Source of the DNA: Palsa-506 sp963836355
GTDB lineage: Bacteria > Actinomycetota > Actinomycetes > Streptosporangiales > Streptosporangiaceae
Length of the DNA stretch: 64,000 bases
Reading direction: 5' to 3'
Assembly: GCA_963836355.1 (NCBI GenBank)
Contig: CAWIJO010000010.1
Location: 655,876-719,875, forward strand
The notes below the pieces were generated by a model. That model saw only the letters and a program-made list of their open reading frames with translations. It had not been told where the DNA came from and ran no database searches. Positions 33,454-41,798 of this stretch are shown here, piece by piece. Each line of letters begins with the position of its first letter. Positions within the stretch are counted from its first letter, which is position 1. The translations under genes and the position numbers were made by a program.

Positions 33454-33468
33454 TACAGTGTCCGCGAT

Positions 33469-34446
33469 ATGGAAACTCTGCCACAGCCGGGCGCCGACGG
33501 CAACCGGATCACCGCCGACGGCGGCCGCACGGCCGCCGCGGTTGGCAGCCGGGCAGCCGCCGACGGCAACCTGGTTACTGCCGACGGCAACCTGGTTACT
33601 GCCGACGGCGGCCGGACGGCCGGCGACAGTGACCGGATCCCGCCTGGCCGCAACCGGACGGCCGGCGACCGGCTCCCGGCCGGCCACCACCGGGTCACCG
33701 CGGTCGGCGTGCTTGACCGGTCCGTCATGCTGCTCGACCTGCTGGGCGACGGCCCGCGGTCGCTGCGGCAGCTGGCCGGGGCCAGCGGGCTGCCGCGGCC
33801 AACCGCGCACCGGCTGCTCGTCGCGCTGGAAACGCACGGCCTGGTCGGCCGCGACGCAGCCGGCGCGTTCCGGCTCGGCCCGCGGCTGACCGAGCTGGCC
33901 GCGCGGGCCGGCCGTGGGCTCGAGCTTGGTGCGCTGGCCGGCCCAGTGCTCAGCCGGCTGCACGACCAGGCCGCCGAGAGCGTCCAGCTGTATGTCCGCT
34001 CCGGCGACCGGCGGCTGTGCGTCGCGGCCTGCGACGCCGGCACCGGGCTGCGCGACAGCGTCCCGGTTGGCGCGCTGCTGCCGCTCGACGCGGGCTCGGG
34101 CGGCAAGGTGCTGCTGGCCTGGTCGGACGACGGCGAGCGGTTCCCCGCGGTACCGCCCGCCGAGCTCGCCAGCGTCCGCCACCGCGGCTGGGCGGCAAGC
34201 GTGGCGGAGCGCGAAGCCGGGGTGGCGAGCATCAGCGCGCCGGTCCTGCAGGCCGACGGCAGGCTGCTCGGCGCGATGTGCGTATCCGGCCCGGCGAGCC
34301 GGCTCGGCCCGGCCGACTGCCGCCGCCTGGCGCCTGCCGTCACCGCCGCGGCTGCCGCCCTGGCTGCCGCGGCCGCCCTGCCCCCGCCTCCGGCTAGCCG
34401 CGCAGCTCAGCTCAACGTGATGGATGTGACATCAGGCCACACCTGA
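33469..34446 (+). CDS. IclR-family regulator, likely LtbR/NdgR-type
   Basis: 325 residues from ATG 33469. The first 80 or so form an unusual repeat-rich tail with ADGNLVT units, encoded by a 21-bp direct repeat near 33560-33610. The winged helix follows (VGVLDRSVMLLDLLGDGPRSLRQLAGASGLPRPTAHRLLVALETHGLV), then the IclR effector domain. Divergence from leuC predicts control of leuCD and autoregulation. A shorter start near the HTH is possible, since homologues usually lack the long tail. Confidence 0.85.
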   Translation: METLPQPGADGNRITADGGRTAAAVGSRAAADGNLVTADGNLVTADGGRTAGDSDRIPPGRNRTAGDRLPAGHHRVTAVGVLDRSVMLLDLLGDGPRSLRQLAGASGLPRPTAHRLLVALETHGLVGRDAAGAFRLGPRLTELAARAGRGLELGALAGPVLSRLHDQAAESVQLYVRSGDRRLCVAACDAGTGLRDSVPVGALLPLDAGSGGKVLLAWSDDGERFPAVPPAELASVRHRGWAASVAEREAGVASISAPVLQADGRLLGAMCVSGPASRLGPADCRRLAPAVTAAAAALAAAAALPPPPASRAAQLNVMDVTSGHT

Positions 34447-34546
34447 CTGGCCCGATGCCGCATCCATCACGCGGGCGGCCCCTGCTGAGGGTGCCGGGCG
34501 GACCGGGACGCGGGACCGGGTCACAGGGTGGCCTGCGGGACCAGGG

Positions 34547-35662
34547 CTAGCAGAGAGGGTGGATCCAGCCGTACGGGTCCGGCTGGCGGCCGTACTGGAT
34601 GTCGAGCAGCTCGTCCCGCAGCCGCATGGTGACCGGCCCGGGCTTGCCGTCGCCGATGACCCATTCCTGGCCCGCACCCTTGGCCACGCCCACCGGCGTG
34701 ATCACCGCGGCCGTCCCGCAGGCGAACACCTCGGTGATGTCACCGGAAGCGCAGCTGGACCGCCACTGCTCGACCGAGATCCTGCCCTCCTCCGCCGGGA
34801 TGCCGAGATCGGGTCCGAGCTTCAGCAGTGAGTCCCTGGTGATCCCCCGCAGCAGCGTCCCGGTCGGCGCCGGGGTCATGATCCGCGCCTCCGCGCCCGA
34901 GCCGTAGACGAAGAAGAGATTCATCCCGCCCATCTCCTCCACCCAGCGGTGCTCGGCAGCGTCCAGCCAGACCACCTGATCGCAGCCGTTGCTGACCGCC
35001 TCGTGCTGGCCGGCAAACGCGGCCGCGTAGTTGCCGCCGCATTTCGCCTCGCCGGTGCCGCCCGGCGCGGCCCGGGTGTAGTCCTCCGACAGCCACACGG
35101 TGACGGGCTGGACTCCGCCGCTGAAGTACGCGGCGACCGGCGAAGCGATCACCGTGAACAGGTAGCTGGACGACGGCCGGTTCACCCCGAGGCCGCGCTG
35201 AGTCGCGATCATGAAGGGCCGGAGGTACAGGCTCTGCCCAGCGGCGGACGGCACCCAGTCCCGGTCCTGGCCGACGAGCACCTCCAGCGCACGGACGAAC
35301 GCCTGCTCGGGCAGCTCGGGCATCGCCATCCGGGCTGCCGACAGGTTGAACCTTGCGGCATTGGCCTGCGGCCGGAACGCGACTACCGGGCCGCCTGCCT
35401 GGACATAGGCCTTCAGCCCCTCGAAGATCTCCTGCCCGTAGTGCAGCACGGACGTGGCCGGATCGAGGGTGATCGGGCCATAGGCCGTCAGCTGGCCGTC
35501 ATGCCAGCCGCGGTCTGCCGACCAGCGGATAGTGACCATGTGATCGGTGAATACCTCGCCAAAGCCCGGTGCCGCCATGACTCGCGCGCGCTCCGCGGCC
35601 GACCGGGGATGATCGGACGGGCGGATATCGAAGTCGATAGCCGGGCTCTGGCTGGTACTCAT
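34547..35662 (-). CDS. ilvE: Branched-chain amino-acid aminotransferase
   Basis: 371 residues, fold-type IV PLP enzyme, with AAGGAG five bases before ATG. Motifs: HYGQEIFEGLKAYVQAGG, FRPQANAARFNLSAARMAMP, SLYLRPFMIATQ, GEAKCGGNYAAAFAGQHEA (catalytic Lys), WVEEMGGMNLFFVYG and TEVFACGTAAVITPVG. It performs the last step of Val, Leu and Ile synthesis. It lies 56 bp after a small gene and behind a branched-chain leader peptide. Confidence 0.95.
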   Translation of the reverse strand: MSTSQSPAIDFDIRPSDHPRSAAERARVMAAPGFGEVFTDHMVTIRWSADRGWHDGQLTAYGPITLDPATSVLHYGQEIFEGLKAYVQAGGPVVAFRPQANAARFNLSAARMAMPELPEQAFVRALEVLVGQDRDWVPSAAGQSLYLRPFMIATQRGLGVNRPSSSYLFTVIASPVAAYFSGGVQPVTVWLSEDYTRAAPGGTGEAKCGGNYAAAFAGQHEAVSNGCDQVVWLDAAEHRWVEEMGGMNLFFVYGSGAEARIMTPAPTGTLLRGITRDSLLKLGPDLGIPAEEGRISVEQWRSSCASGDITEVFACGTAAVITPVGVAKGAGQEWVIGDGKPGPVTMRLRDELLDIQYGRQPDPYGWIHPLC

Positions 35663-35718
35663 TTGGACTCCTTCTGGTTGTGGCGGCGGCCTGGCTGGGC
35701 GCGTCGCGGTCCGTCCCG

Positions 35719-35883
35719 CTAGGCCGACTTCGCGAGCGTGGCTGCCCGGTCCCGGGCGGCATCGGCGTCCCCGCCGTTGTCGCGGCGGTCCAGCGCCACC
35801 TGGACGGCCGCCAGCGCGTGTGCGGATGCTTCGCCGCTGTCGGCAACCGGATTCGGGTTCGGGGTGTTGCTGATCTTAGGCAC
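35719..35883 (-). CDS. Small protein (54 residues) of unknown function upstream of ilvE
   Basis: GTG at 35883 has AGGAGA six bases upstream; a start at 35907 has no site. The product begins MPKISNTPNPNPVADSGEAS and continues as a helical Ala/Asp/Arg-rich segment (AHALAAVQVALDRRDNGGDADAARDRAATLAK). There is no membrane segment. It sits between a leader region and ilvE on the same strand, so it is probably co-transcribed. I do not recognise the family. Confidence 0.55.
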   Translation of the reverse strand: MPKISNTPNPNPVADSGEASAHALAAVQVALDRRDNGGDADAARDRAATLAKSA

Positions 35884-36015
35884 GGCAATTCTCCTGATGC
35901 GGGGCATGATGACGAGTTGTCAGGCTCCCCAGCTATGGCCGGGCCGCTGCCCTGGGAATCCGCGCCGCCGGTTCGCGACCTGCCCGGTAACCGCCGCTCG
36001 GCCCGGCCAGTCATG

Positions 36016-36121
36016 TCCGGCTAGCCGGAGGGAAAGCGTCCTACCCGGACTCTCGGGGCTTGCGGCCAGCGCCTCATCCCGTAGCGGGTTGCTGGCCTGC
36101 CCTGATCAGGTCCCGCTACGG
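36016..36121 (-). promoter_or_regulatory. Hairpins of the ilvE leader
   Basis: CCGTAGCGGG (36079-36088) and CCCGCTACGG (36112-36121) are perfect 10-bp arms; flanking CTCATC/GATGAG extends the stem with a bulge. One arm overlaps the 3' part of the leader peptide. Further downstream TCCGGCTAGCCGGA (36016-36029) is a perfect palindrome that could be the terminator stem. Confidence 0.6.
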
Positions 36122-36150
36122 CTGCTAAGGATGAGTACGTAGCGCCGCAT
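36106..36150 (-). CDS. Branched-chain leader peptide upstream of ilvE
   Basis: A 14-residue ORF, MRRYVLILSSRSGT, carries four consecutive branched-chain codons (GTA CTC ATC CTT). Its 3' end overlaps a 10-bp-arm hairpin. Together with the hairpins at 36016-36121 this looks like an attenuator for the small gene and ilvE. No ribosome binding site is obvious; a TACGAT -10-like hexamer lies just upstream. Confidence 0.6.
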   Translation of the reverse strand: MRRYVLILSSRSGT

Positions 36151-36529
36151 GATGGAGACGATCGTACCTGACAACCCCGGCTGCCGCCCGGCTGCCCCCG
36201 GCATCACCGAAACTGGCGGGGCCGGCCATGCGCTTGCGGTCACCGGACCGGCCGCCCGAGGACGTGATGGTGGCCGTTAGCGCCCCGGGCGGCAGGTTCA
36301 GGTAAGCGCAGATCCCGCCGAGGCTGTCGGCCAGCGCCATCAGCGCCCCGCCGTGCAGCATCCCGCGGGCGGTGCACCGCCCCGGCGACCAGTCCATCCG
36401 GCCCCGTACCTCGCGGCGTGACGCGCTGTCCAGCAAGATGCCGAGAGTGGCGGCCAGTGGCATCATGCCGAGCAGTTCCGCGACATCTGCCGGGCCATCC
36501 CCGGTCTCGTCCAGAGCCATGCCGGCCAT
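36125..36529 (-). pseudogene. Truncated PaaI-like hotdog thioesterase
   Basis: The first 85 residues match a hotdog thioesterase (MMPLAATLGILLDSASRREVRGRMDWSPGRCTARGMLHGGALMALADSLGGICAYLNLPPGALTATITS). After that the sequence (GGRSGDRKRMAGPASF ...) no longer fits the family, which should continue with two more beta strands. The frame ends inside the ilvE leader. A deletion probably removed the C-terminal half and brought the leader close. Confidence 0.6.
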
Positions 36530-36607
36530 CTTTCCACGCCCGGTTCAACCGGCGGTGTTGGCGGCGGTGCAAGCATCCCGTTCTCCGGCGATATGGGCGC
36601 CGGCCCG

Positions 36608-36880
36608 TCAGCCGGAGCCGCCGCCGGCCAGCAGCCGGTCCAGGACCGGCTGCTCGCCGCCCGCCACGTCTACGATCTTTGTCCGGCTTGTTGCGCCGGT
36701 CAGCAAGGTGACCGAGCGCCGCCGTACGCCGAAGGCGACCGCAAGCGCGGCCAGCGCTGCCTCGGTGGCCTGGCCTTCTACGGCACGGGCGGCGACCCGG
36801 ACCACGAGCGCGCCGTCGCGCTCGCCGCCAACGGCCGTGCGCCCGGCACCAGGCCGGACCCGGATGGTCACCCGCATCAT
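36608..36880 (-). CDS. DUF167 (YggU-like) family protein
   Basis: 90 residues: MMRVTIRVRPGAGRTAVGGERDGALVVRVAARAVEGQATEAALAALAVAFGVRRRSVTLLTGATSRTKIVDVAG. This is the full-length DUF167 pattern (RVxPGAxRxxVGG ... GxAxxAxxxxLA ... GxxSRxKxxxI). The biochemical role is unknown. The ATG next to the first is equally possible as start. Confidence 0.85.
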   Translation of the reverse strand: MMRVTIRVRPGAGRTAVGGERDGALVVRVAARAVEGQATEAALAALAVAFGVRRRSVTLLTGATSRTKIVDVAGGEQPVLDRLLAGGGSG

Positions 36881-37007
36881 TGCAGTGTGCCCCAGGCGCT
36901 GCCATGCCCGGGAGAGTCAGCGCGGGCTGACCAGGACGACGTCCGTCAGCGTGATCATCAAAAGTCCCAGCACGGCCCCTAGCGAGCAGGCCGACAGCTC
37001 CGTCGAG

Positions 37008-38789
37008 TCAAAGGGCTGCCAGCTCGCCGCTGAGGTCATCGAGCCCGAGCGAGCCGAGCGACAGCGCGGCCATGTGCCACGCCTTGAGGTCAAAGGCGTC
37101 GCCGCGGGCGGCGCGGGCCGCCTGCCGCCCGGCCAGCCAGGCCCGCTCCCCCAGCTTGTAGCTGATGGCCTGGCCCGCGGCGCTGAGATAACGCACGATC
37201 TCGCTCTCCAGGAAACCCCGCTCGCGGCCGCTGTGGGCGACCATGAACTCCAGCGCGATTTCCGGCGTCCAGGTCTGGCCGGGTGCCAGCGGCGAGTCGG
37301 CTGGGATCGTCAGGTTCAGGTGCATGCCGATATCCACCACCACCCGGATGGCCCGCATTAGCTGCGCGTCGAGGTAGCCGAGACGGGCACCCGGAGCTGA
37401 CAGGTATCCCAGCTCATCCATCAGCCGCTCGGCATACAGCGCCCAGCCTTCTGAGCAGGCGCTAACGCCACCCACGGTGGTCTGGTAGAGCGACAGCTGA
37501 TGCGAAAGGAGTGTCCACTGGGCAAGCTGCAAGTGATGGCCGGGGACGCCCTCGTGATACCAGGTGCTGACCAGGCTCCAGAGCGGGAACCTGGTGTGCC
37601 CGAGCGTTGGCAGCCAGGTCTGGCCCGGGCGGGAGAAGTCCTGTGACGGCGGCGTGTAGTAAGGGGCGGCCGCGCTGCCCGGCGGGGCAATCCGTGCATG
37701 CACGGTCTTCACCTCGTCTGCCAGGTCGAAATGAGTGCCGTCGAGATCGGCGATCGCCTGATCCATCAGCTGCTGCAGCCGCTGCCGGATCTCCTCGACT
37801 CCGTCGACGGCCTCGCTGCTGGCATCCAGGTGCCGCATGGCGTCCTGGACCGAACTGCCGGGCAGCACGCGCTGCGCCTCGGCGCGCATTTCGTCACGCA
37901 GCGACTGGTATTCCGACCAGCCCCAGGCGTAGGCCTCGGCCGGATCGATAGCCGCGCCTGTCCAGTAGCTGGCCAGAGTGCGATAGCGATCCTCGCCCAC
38001 CCCGTCCCGGGTGCCGTCAGCCCGCGGCAGGTACCCATCGGCAAGCCAGCCCCGCAGGCTAGCGACCGATGACGACGCCGCCTCGGCGACCTCATCGAGG
38101 TCGGACTTCAGGCCCGGCGGAACGCTCGCGCTGGACACGAAGTCGGCAAACCAGCCCTTGCCGTCCCTGACGGCCGCCCATTCGTCGAGCTGGGCAACGG
38201 CGGCGCGGACCAGGCGCGGTGCCGCCAGCAGGCCGCGGCGGGCGCCTTCGGCAAGCGACTCGCGGTAGCCGGCCAGTGCGGTCCCGACGCGCGCCATCCG
38301 CCGGGCGATGACGGCCCAGTCGTCCTCGGTGGCGGCTGGCATGATCATGAAAATGCCGCGTACCTGCTGCACCGGGCCGAAGATGTTCGAGACCTGCCGC
38401 AGGTGCTCACCCGCGCTGCTCACGGCAAGGTCTGCCGCTAGGCGCTCGCGCAGCAGCCGGGCGCAGCGGCGCTCATCATCGCCGTCGGCCGCTGCGCTGC
38501 CGGCGGCTGTCCCCGCCGGAGCGGACGTGCCGGTATCGGACGTGCCCGCACCGGACGCGCCAGCCGGGCGCTCTGCGGCGTCCAGGCCGGCTAGCGCCGA
38601 GCGGGCCAGGTCATCTTGGGCCTGCTGGCCGGCTGGCGAGGAATCGGGCAGCCGATCGTCACCGGGATTAAGCCCGAGCCGGGTGGCGAGCATCGGGTTG
38701 AGATCGGCGAGCGCCGCTACGTAAGCGTCGGCCACCTCGCGTACGGGTCGGGAGCTGGGGCGCTCGGCGCTGGGCGTGTTGTCGGGCAT
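37008..38789 (-). CDS. DUF885-family putative metallopeptidase
   Basis: 593 residues from ATG 38789 (MPDNTPSAERPSSRPVREVADAYVAAL); an upstream in-frame start is less likely because family members begin this way. An Ala/Gly/Thr-rich insertion lies near residue 70. The signature WYHEGVPGHHLQLAQ and YAERLMDELGYL match DUF885, a family with an HExxxxHH-like metal site. The substrate is unknown. No signal peptide is seen. Confidence 0.8.
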   Translation of the reverse strand: MPDNTPSAERPSSRPVREVADAYVAALADLNPMLATRLGLNPGDDRLPDSSPAGQQAQDDLARSALAGLDAAERPAGASGAGTSDTGTSAPAGTAAGSAAADGDDERRCARLLRERLAADLAVSSAGEHLRQVSNIFGPVQQVRGIFMIMPAATEDDWAVIARRMARVGTALAGYRESLAEGARRGLLAAPRLVRAAVAQLDEWAAVRDGKGWFADFVSSASVPPGLKSDLDEVAEAASSSVASLRGWLADGYLPRADGTRDGVGEDRYRTLASYWTGAAIDPAEAYAWGWSEYQSLRDEMRAEAQRVLPGSSVQDAMRHLDASSEAVDGVEEIRQRLQQLMDQAIADLDGTHFDLADEVKTVHARIAPPGSAAAPYYTPPSQDFSRPGQTWLPTLGHTRFPLWSLVSTWYHEGVPGHHLQLAQWTLLSHQLSLYQTTVGGVSACSEGWALYAERLMDELGYLSAPGARLGYLDAQLMRAIRVVVDIGMHLNLTIPADSPLAPGQTWTPEIALEFMVAHSGRERGFLESEIVRYLSAAGQAISYKLGERAWLAGRQAARAARGDAFDLKAWHMAALSLGSLGLDDLSGELAAL

Positions 38790-38959
38790 GGGGCACCATT
38801 CTGCCCTCGCCCTGCCGGTCTGCACTTGCCCGGCCGGCCGGCTGAGATTCGAGGTCCCTGGACAGGGCATAGTCACCTAGCGTGACCAGGTGCGCCGCAT
38901 TTGACTGCGGCGCGGCGGCGCGAGGAGATGCTGCGCAAGCGAAAGCCAGGGGGCGGGCT

Positions 38960-39928
38960 GTGTGCACGCGAGTGATGTGGAACGACACCGGCCACGGCGT
39001 GCTCGTGGCCCGGAATATGGACTGGCTTGAGGACATGGGCACCAATCTGTGGGTGCTTCCGCGCGGCGTGCTGCGGGCCGGGATGGACCGGGATCCGAAC
39101 CCGGTCCGCTGGACTTCCAGATACGGCAGCGTGATCGCCAGCGTGCATGACTATGCCAGTGCGGACGGCATCAACGAGCGGGGGCTCGCGGCCCAGATGC
39201 TCTGGCTGGCCGAGTCCGACTACGGGCCGCGCGACACCGCGCTGCCCGGGCTGTCGCTCACCCTCTGGACGCAGTTCTTCCTTGACCAGTTCAGCACCGT
39301 GGCTGAATGCACAACGTTCATGGCCGAGCACCCCTTCCAGGTCAGGCCGCAACAGGAGGTCCACTCCGGCCGGGCGGCGGTCGTCCACCTGGCGCTGGAC
39401 GATGCGACCGGCGACTCGGCCATCATCGAGTACGTCGACGGCGCGCCGCGGGTGCACCACGGGCGCGGCTATGCCGTGATGACCAACTCACCGCCGTTTG
39501 ACCAGCAGCTGGCCCACCTGGGCCGCTATGAGGGGTTCGGCGGCAGCGAGCCGTTGCCGGGAACCACGCAGGCCGATGACCGGTTCGTCCGGGCCAGCTA
39601 CTACCTGCGGCACCTGCCCAAGCCCGGCTCAAGCCGGAACGCCTACGCGGAACTGCTCAGCGTGATGCGCAACACGGCCCAGCCATTCGGCACCGCCGAC
39701 CCGACCCGGCCGAACATATCGGCAACGATCTGGCGGACGCTGGCGGACCTGACCAACGGCGTCTATGCGTTCGAGTCGTCCTACAGCCCGGACATCGTCT
39801 GGGTACACCTGCACCGGATCCAGTTCGATCGCTGCCAGCGCCTTGACCTGTCCGCCAGCGATCTGGCCGGCGACGTCACCGATGCCCTCGCCCCGGCGGC
39901 GCCGTTCGCCTTTGCATCGGCGCCCTGA
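38960..39928 (+). CDS. Ntn-type linear amide hydrolase (choloylglycine/penicillin V acylase family)
   Basis: 322 residues from GTG 38960 with AGGGGG six bases upstream. This start places the catalytic nucleophile Cys at position 2 (M-C-T-R-V), as the family requires after Met removal. NMDWLEDMGTNLWVLPRG, GINERGLAAQMLWL and VMTNSPPFDQQLAHL match the family, including the conserved Asn. Substrates in other members are bile salts, penicillin V or acyl-homoserine lactones; this one is unknown. No signal peptide is visible with this start. Confidence 0.82.
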   Translation: MCTRVMWNDTGHGVLVARNMDWLEDMGTNLWVLPRGVLRAGMDRDPNPVRWTSRYGSVIASVHDYASADGINERGLAAQMLWLAESDYGPRDTALPGLSLTLWTQFFLDQFSTVAECTTFMAEHPFQVRPQQEVHSGRAAVVHLALDDATGDSAIIEYVDGAPRVHHGRGYAVMTNSPPFDQQLAHLGRYEGFGGSEPLPGTTQADDRFVRASYYLRHLPKPGSSRNAYAELLSVMRNTAQPFGTADPTRPNISATIWRTLADLTNGVYAFESSYSPDIVWVHLHRIQFDRCQRLDLSASDLAGDVTDALAPAAPFAFASAP

Positions 39929-39985
39929 CCCCTTCCGGTGCCCTGAGCCCTTCCGGCGGCCGGGCGCCTCGGGCTTGCCGTGCGG

Positions 39986-40885
39986 CTACTCGGCGGTGCG
40001 GACAGCTGCGGTGATTCTGCGGACGCGCTCGGGGTCGGCGATCGCGTCGATCTCGACGATCACGCCTTCGGCAACGATGAAACCGACCACAGTGACAGGC
40101 CGTCCGCGCACGGTGACGACCATCCCGGCTGCTCCGTTCACCAGCGCCGGGCGCAACTGCGCGACCCGCAGTGCGGTCGTCAGCCCGCTGACTGCCTGCC
40201 TTGCTACCGCGGCCGCGCCGCGGATCGCCATGGAGGTTGCGGGGCGGCTGGCACCTGCGTCGATTCGCAGCACGACGTCGGGATCAAGCACCGCGACGAG
40301 GGCGTCGAAATCGCCCCCGCGCGCAGCCGAGAAGAAGGCGTCGACGACCTCCCGCTGGCGAGCGAGGCCGCGGTCCGGGGCCGCTACCGCGGCGCCCTTC
40401 ACGCGGCGTCGCGCCCTGCTGGCCAGCTGCCGGGCCGCCGCGGGAGTCCGGCCGACCATGGCGCCGATCTCCTCGAACGGCAGGTCGAACGTGTCATGCA
40501 GGACGAACGCCAGCCTCTCGGCCGGGGCCAGGGTGTCGAGCACGACGAGCAGGGCAAGGCCGACCGAGTCGGCCAGCAGCGCCTCATCCTCCGGCTGCAA
40601 CTCCGCGTCCGGGCTGATGACCGGGTCGGGGACGCGCATCCCGAAGGAGTCCTCGCGCCGGACGTTTCGCGCACGCAGCATGTTCAGGCACACGCGGGCA
40701 ACGATCGTCGTCAGCCATCCGCCGAGGTTCTGCACTTCGCCCGCCCCTGACCGGCTCAGCCGCAGCCAGGTGTCCTGAACGGCGTCGTCGGCGTCGCTGA
40801 GCGAGCCGAGCATCCGGTAGGCAACCGCCCGCAGCCGGGCCCGGTGCTCCTCGAAGCGATCCGCCAGCCATTGGCTCTCGTCCAT
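39986..40885 (-). CDS. ECF41/SigJ-like sigma factor with SnoaL-like C-terminal domain
   Basis: 299 residues. Region 2 (FEEHRARLRAVAYRMLGSLSDADDAVQDTWLRLSR) and region 4 (LAPAERLAFVLHDTFDLPFEEIGAMVGRTPAAARQLASRARRRV) are intact. A SnoaL-like domain (VVDAFFSAARGGDFDALVAVLDPDVVLR) follows and ends DPERVRRI. In ECF41 sigma factors this extension replaces an anti-sigma factor. Its usual target gene lies nearby; the divergent epimerase-like gene is the candidate. Confidence 0.85.
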   Translation of the reverse strand: MDESQWLADRFEEHRARLRAVAYRMLGSLSDADDAVQDTWLRLSRSGAGEVQNLGGWLTTIVARVCLNMLRARNVRREDSFGMRVPDPVISPDAELQPEDEALLADSVGLALLVVLDTLAPAERLAFVLHDTFDLPFEEIGAMVGRTPAAARQLASRARRRVKGAAVAAPDRGLARQREVVDAFFSAARGGDFDALVAVLDPDVVLRIDAGASRPATSMAIRGAAAVARQAVSGLTTALRVAQLRPALVNGAAGMVVTVRGRPVTVVGFIVAEGVIVEIDAIADPERVRRITAAVRTAE

Positions 40886-41016
40886 CGGTCACCTCCGCTC
40901 GCTGCCAGGTGTCATCAACAGTGACCCCGCAAACACAACGGATGTGACAGGGAAACCGGCACGCTATCCCAGGTGCCGGAAAGGCACGTTAGCCCAGTGC
41001 CGGAAAGGAGAGCACG

Positions 41017-41604
41017 ATGCGAGTTTTCGTTGCGGGGGCGAGCGGTGCTATCGGCACCCGGCTCGTTCCGCTGCTGATCGATCAAGGTCACGAGGTGATC
41101 GGTACCTTCAACTCGGCCGGAAACGCCGAGCGGGTCAGGGCGCTCGGCGCCGAGCCGATCGCGCTCGACCTGCTCGACACGCGCGCCGTGCGCGAGGCCG
41201 TCCGCAAGACCGGGCCCGAGGCGATCGTCCACCAAGCGACCGCGCTGGCGGATGTGCGCTTCTCCAGGAACCTCGACCGCAGCTTCGCGCAGACCAACCG
41301 GCTTCGGACCCAGGGCACCGACGCGCTGCTGGCTGCCGCGCGCGAGGCCGGCGTGCGCCGGTTCGTCGCCCAGAGCTTCGCCAGCTACCGCTACGCGCGC
41401 GAGGGCGGGCTGGTCAAGACCGAGGACGATCCGCTCGACCCCGCCCCGCCGGCAACGGCGCGGCTGATCGCGGGCGAGGGCGCGGTGCTGATGGGAACTG
41501 AGTCTCGCGGCGCCTCCAACGGCAAGGCCAAGCGGGAACTGAGGTGGACGCTCCGCTACCCAAGCTGGCGCCAGGGATTTACCGCGGCCTACCGCCAGCC
41601 GTAG
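41017..41604 (+). pseudogene. NAD-dependent epimerase with a large internal in-frame deletion
   Basis: The first 150 residues form a normal Rossmann N-terminus (MRVFVAGASGAIGTRLVPLLIDQGHEVIG ... VHQATALADVRFSRNLDR ... SFASYRYAREGGLVKTEDDPLDP). The sequence then jumps from APPATA to RLIAGEGAVLMGTESRGASNGKAKRELRWTLRYPSWRQGF, which is the usual C-terminal end. Homologues are about 150 residues longer, so the middle, including the catalytic YxxxK, is missing. Frame is kept, so a 195-residue protein may be made but is probably inactive. Confidence 0.7.
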
Positions 41605-41693
41605 CGATACTGCGTGCAGCAGGAGGCAGCCAGGCGGCTCGCCGGGGCCCCCGATCGGGAATACGATCCATCCGCGCCTTGCTTGGTCCTGGC

Positions 41694-41729
41694 GGGCGCA
41701 CCGGGCGCACCGGGCGCACCGGGCGCGCG
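41694..41729 (+). repeat. 9-bp tandem repeat (gggcgcacc)n
   Basis: Three exact gggcgcacc copies and a fourth partial copy lie in the 194-bp gap between the truncated epimerase and the quinone oxidoreductase. No gene is supported there. Confidence 0.85.
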
Positions 41730-41798
41730 GCTGATGCGGCTGATGCTGCTCGACCCGGGAATCGGTGACCTGAGCCGCCCATGAGGAAAGGGTGTCGG

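Noticed and set aside
36240..36905. Long minus-strand frame across the hotdog fragment and DUF167 gene
   Set aside because: Arg/Gly-rich shadow of two recognisable genes in other frames.
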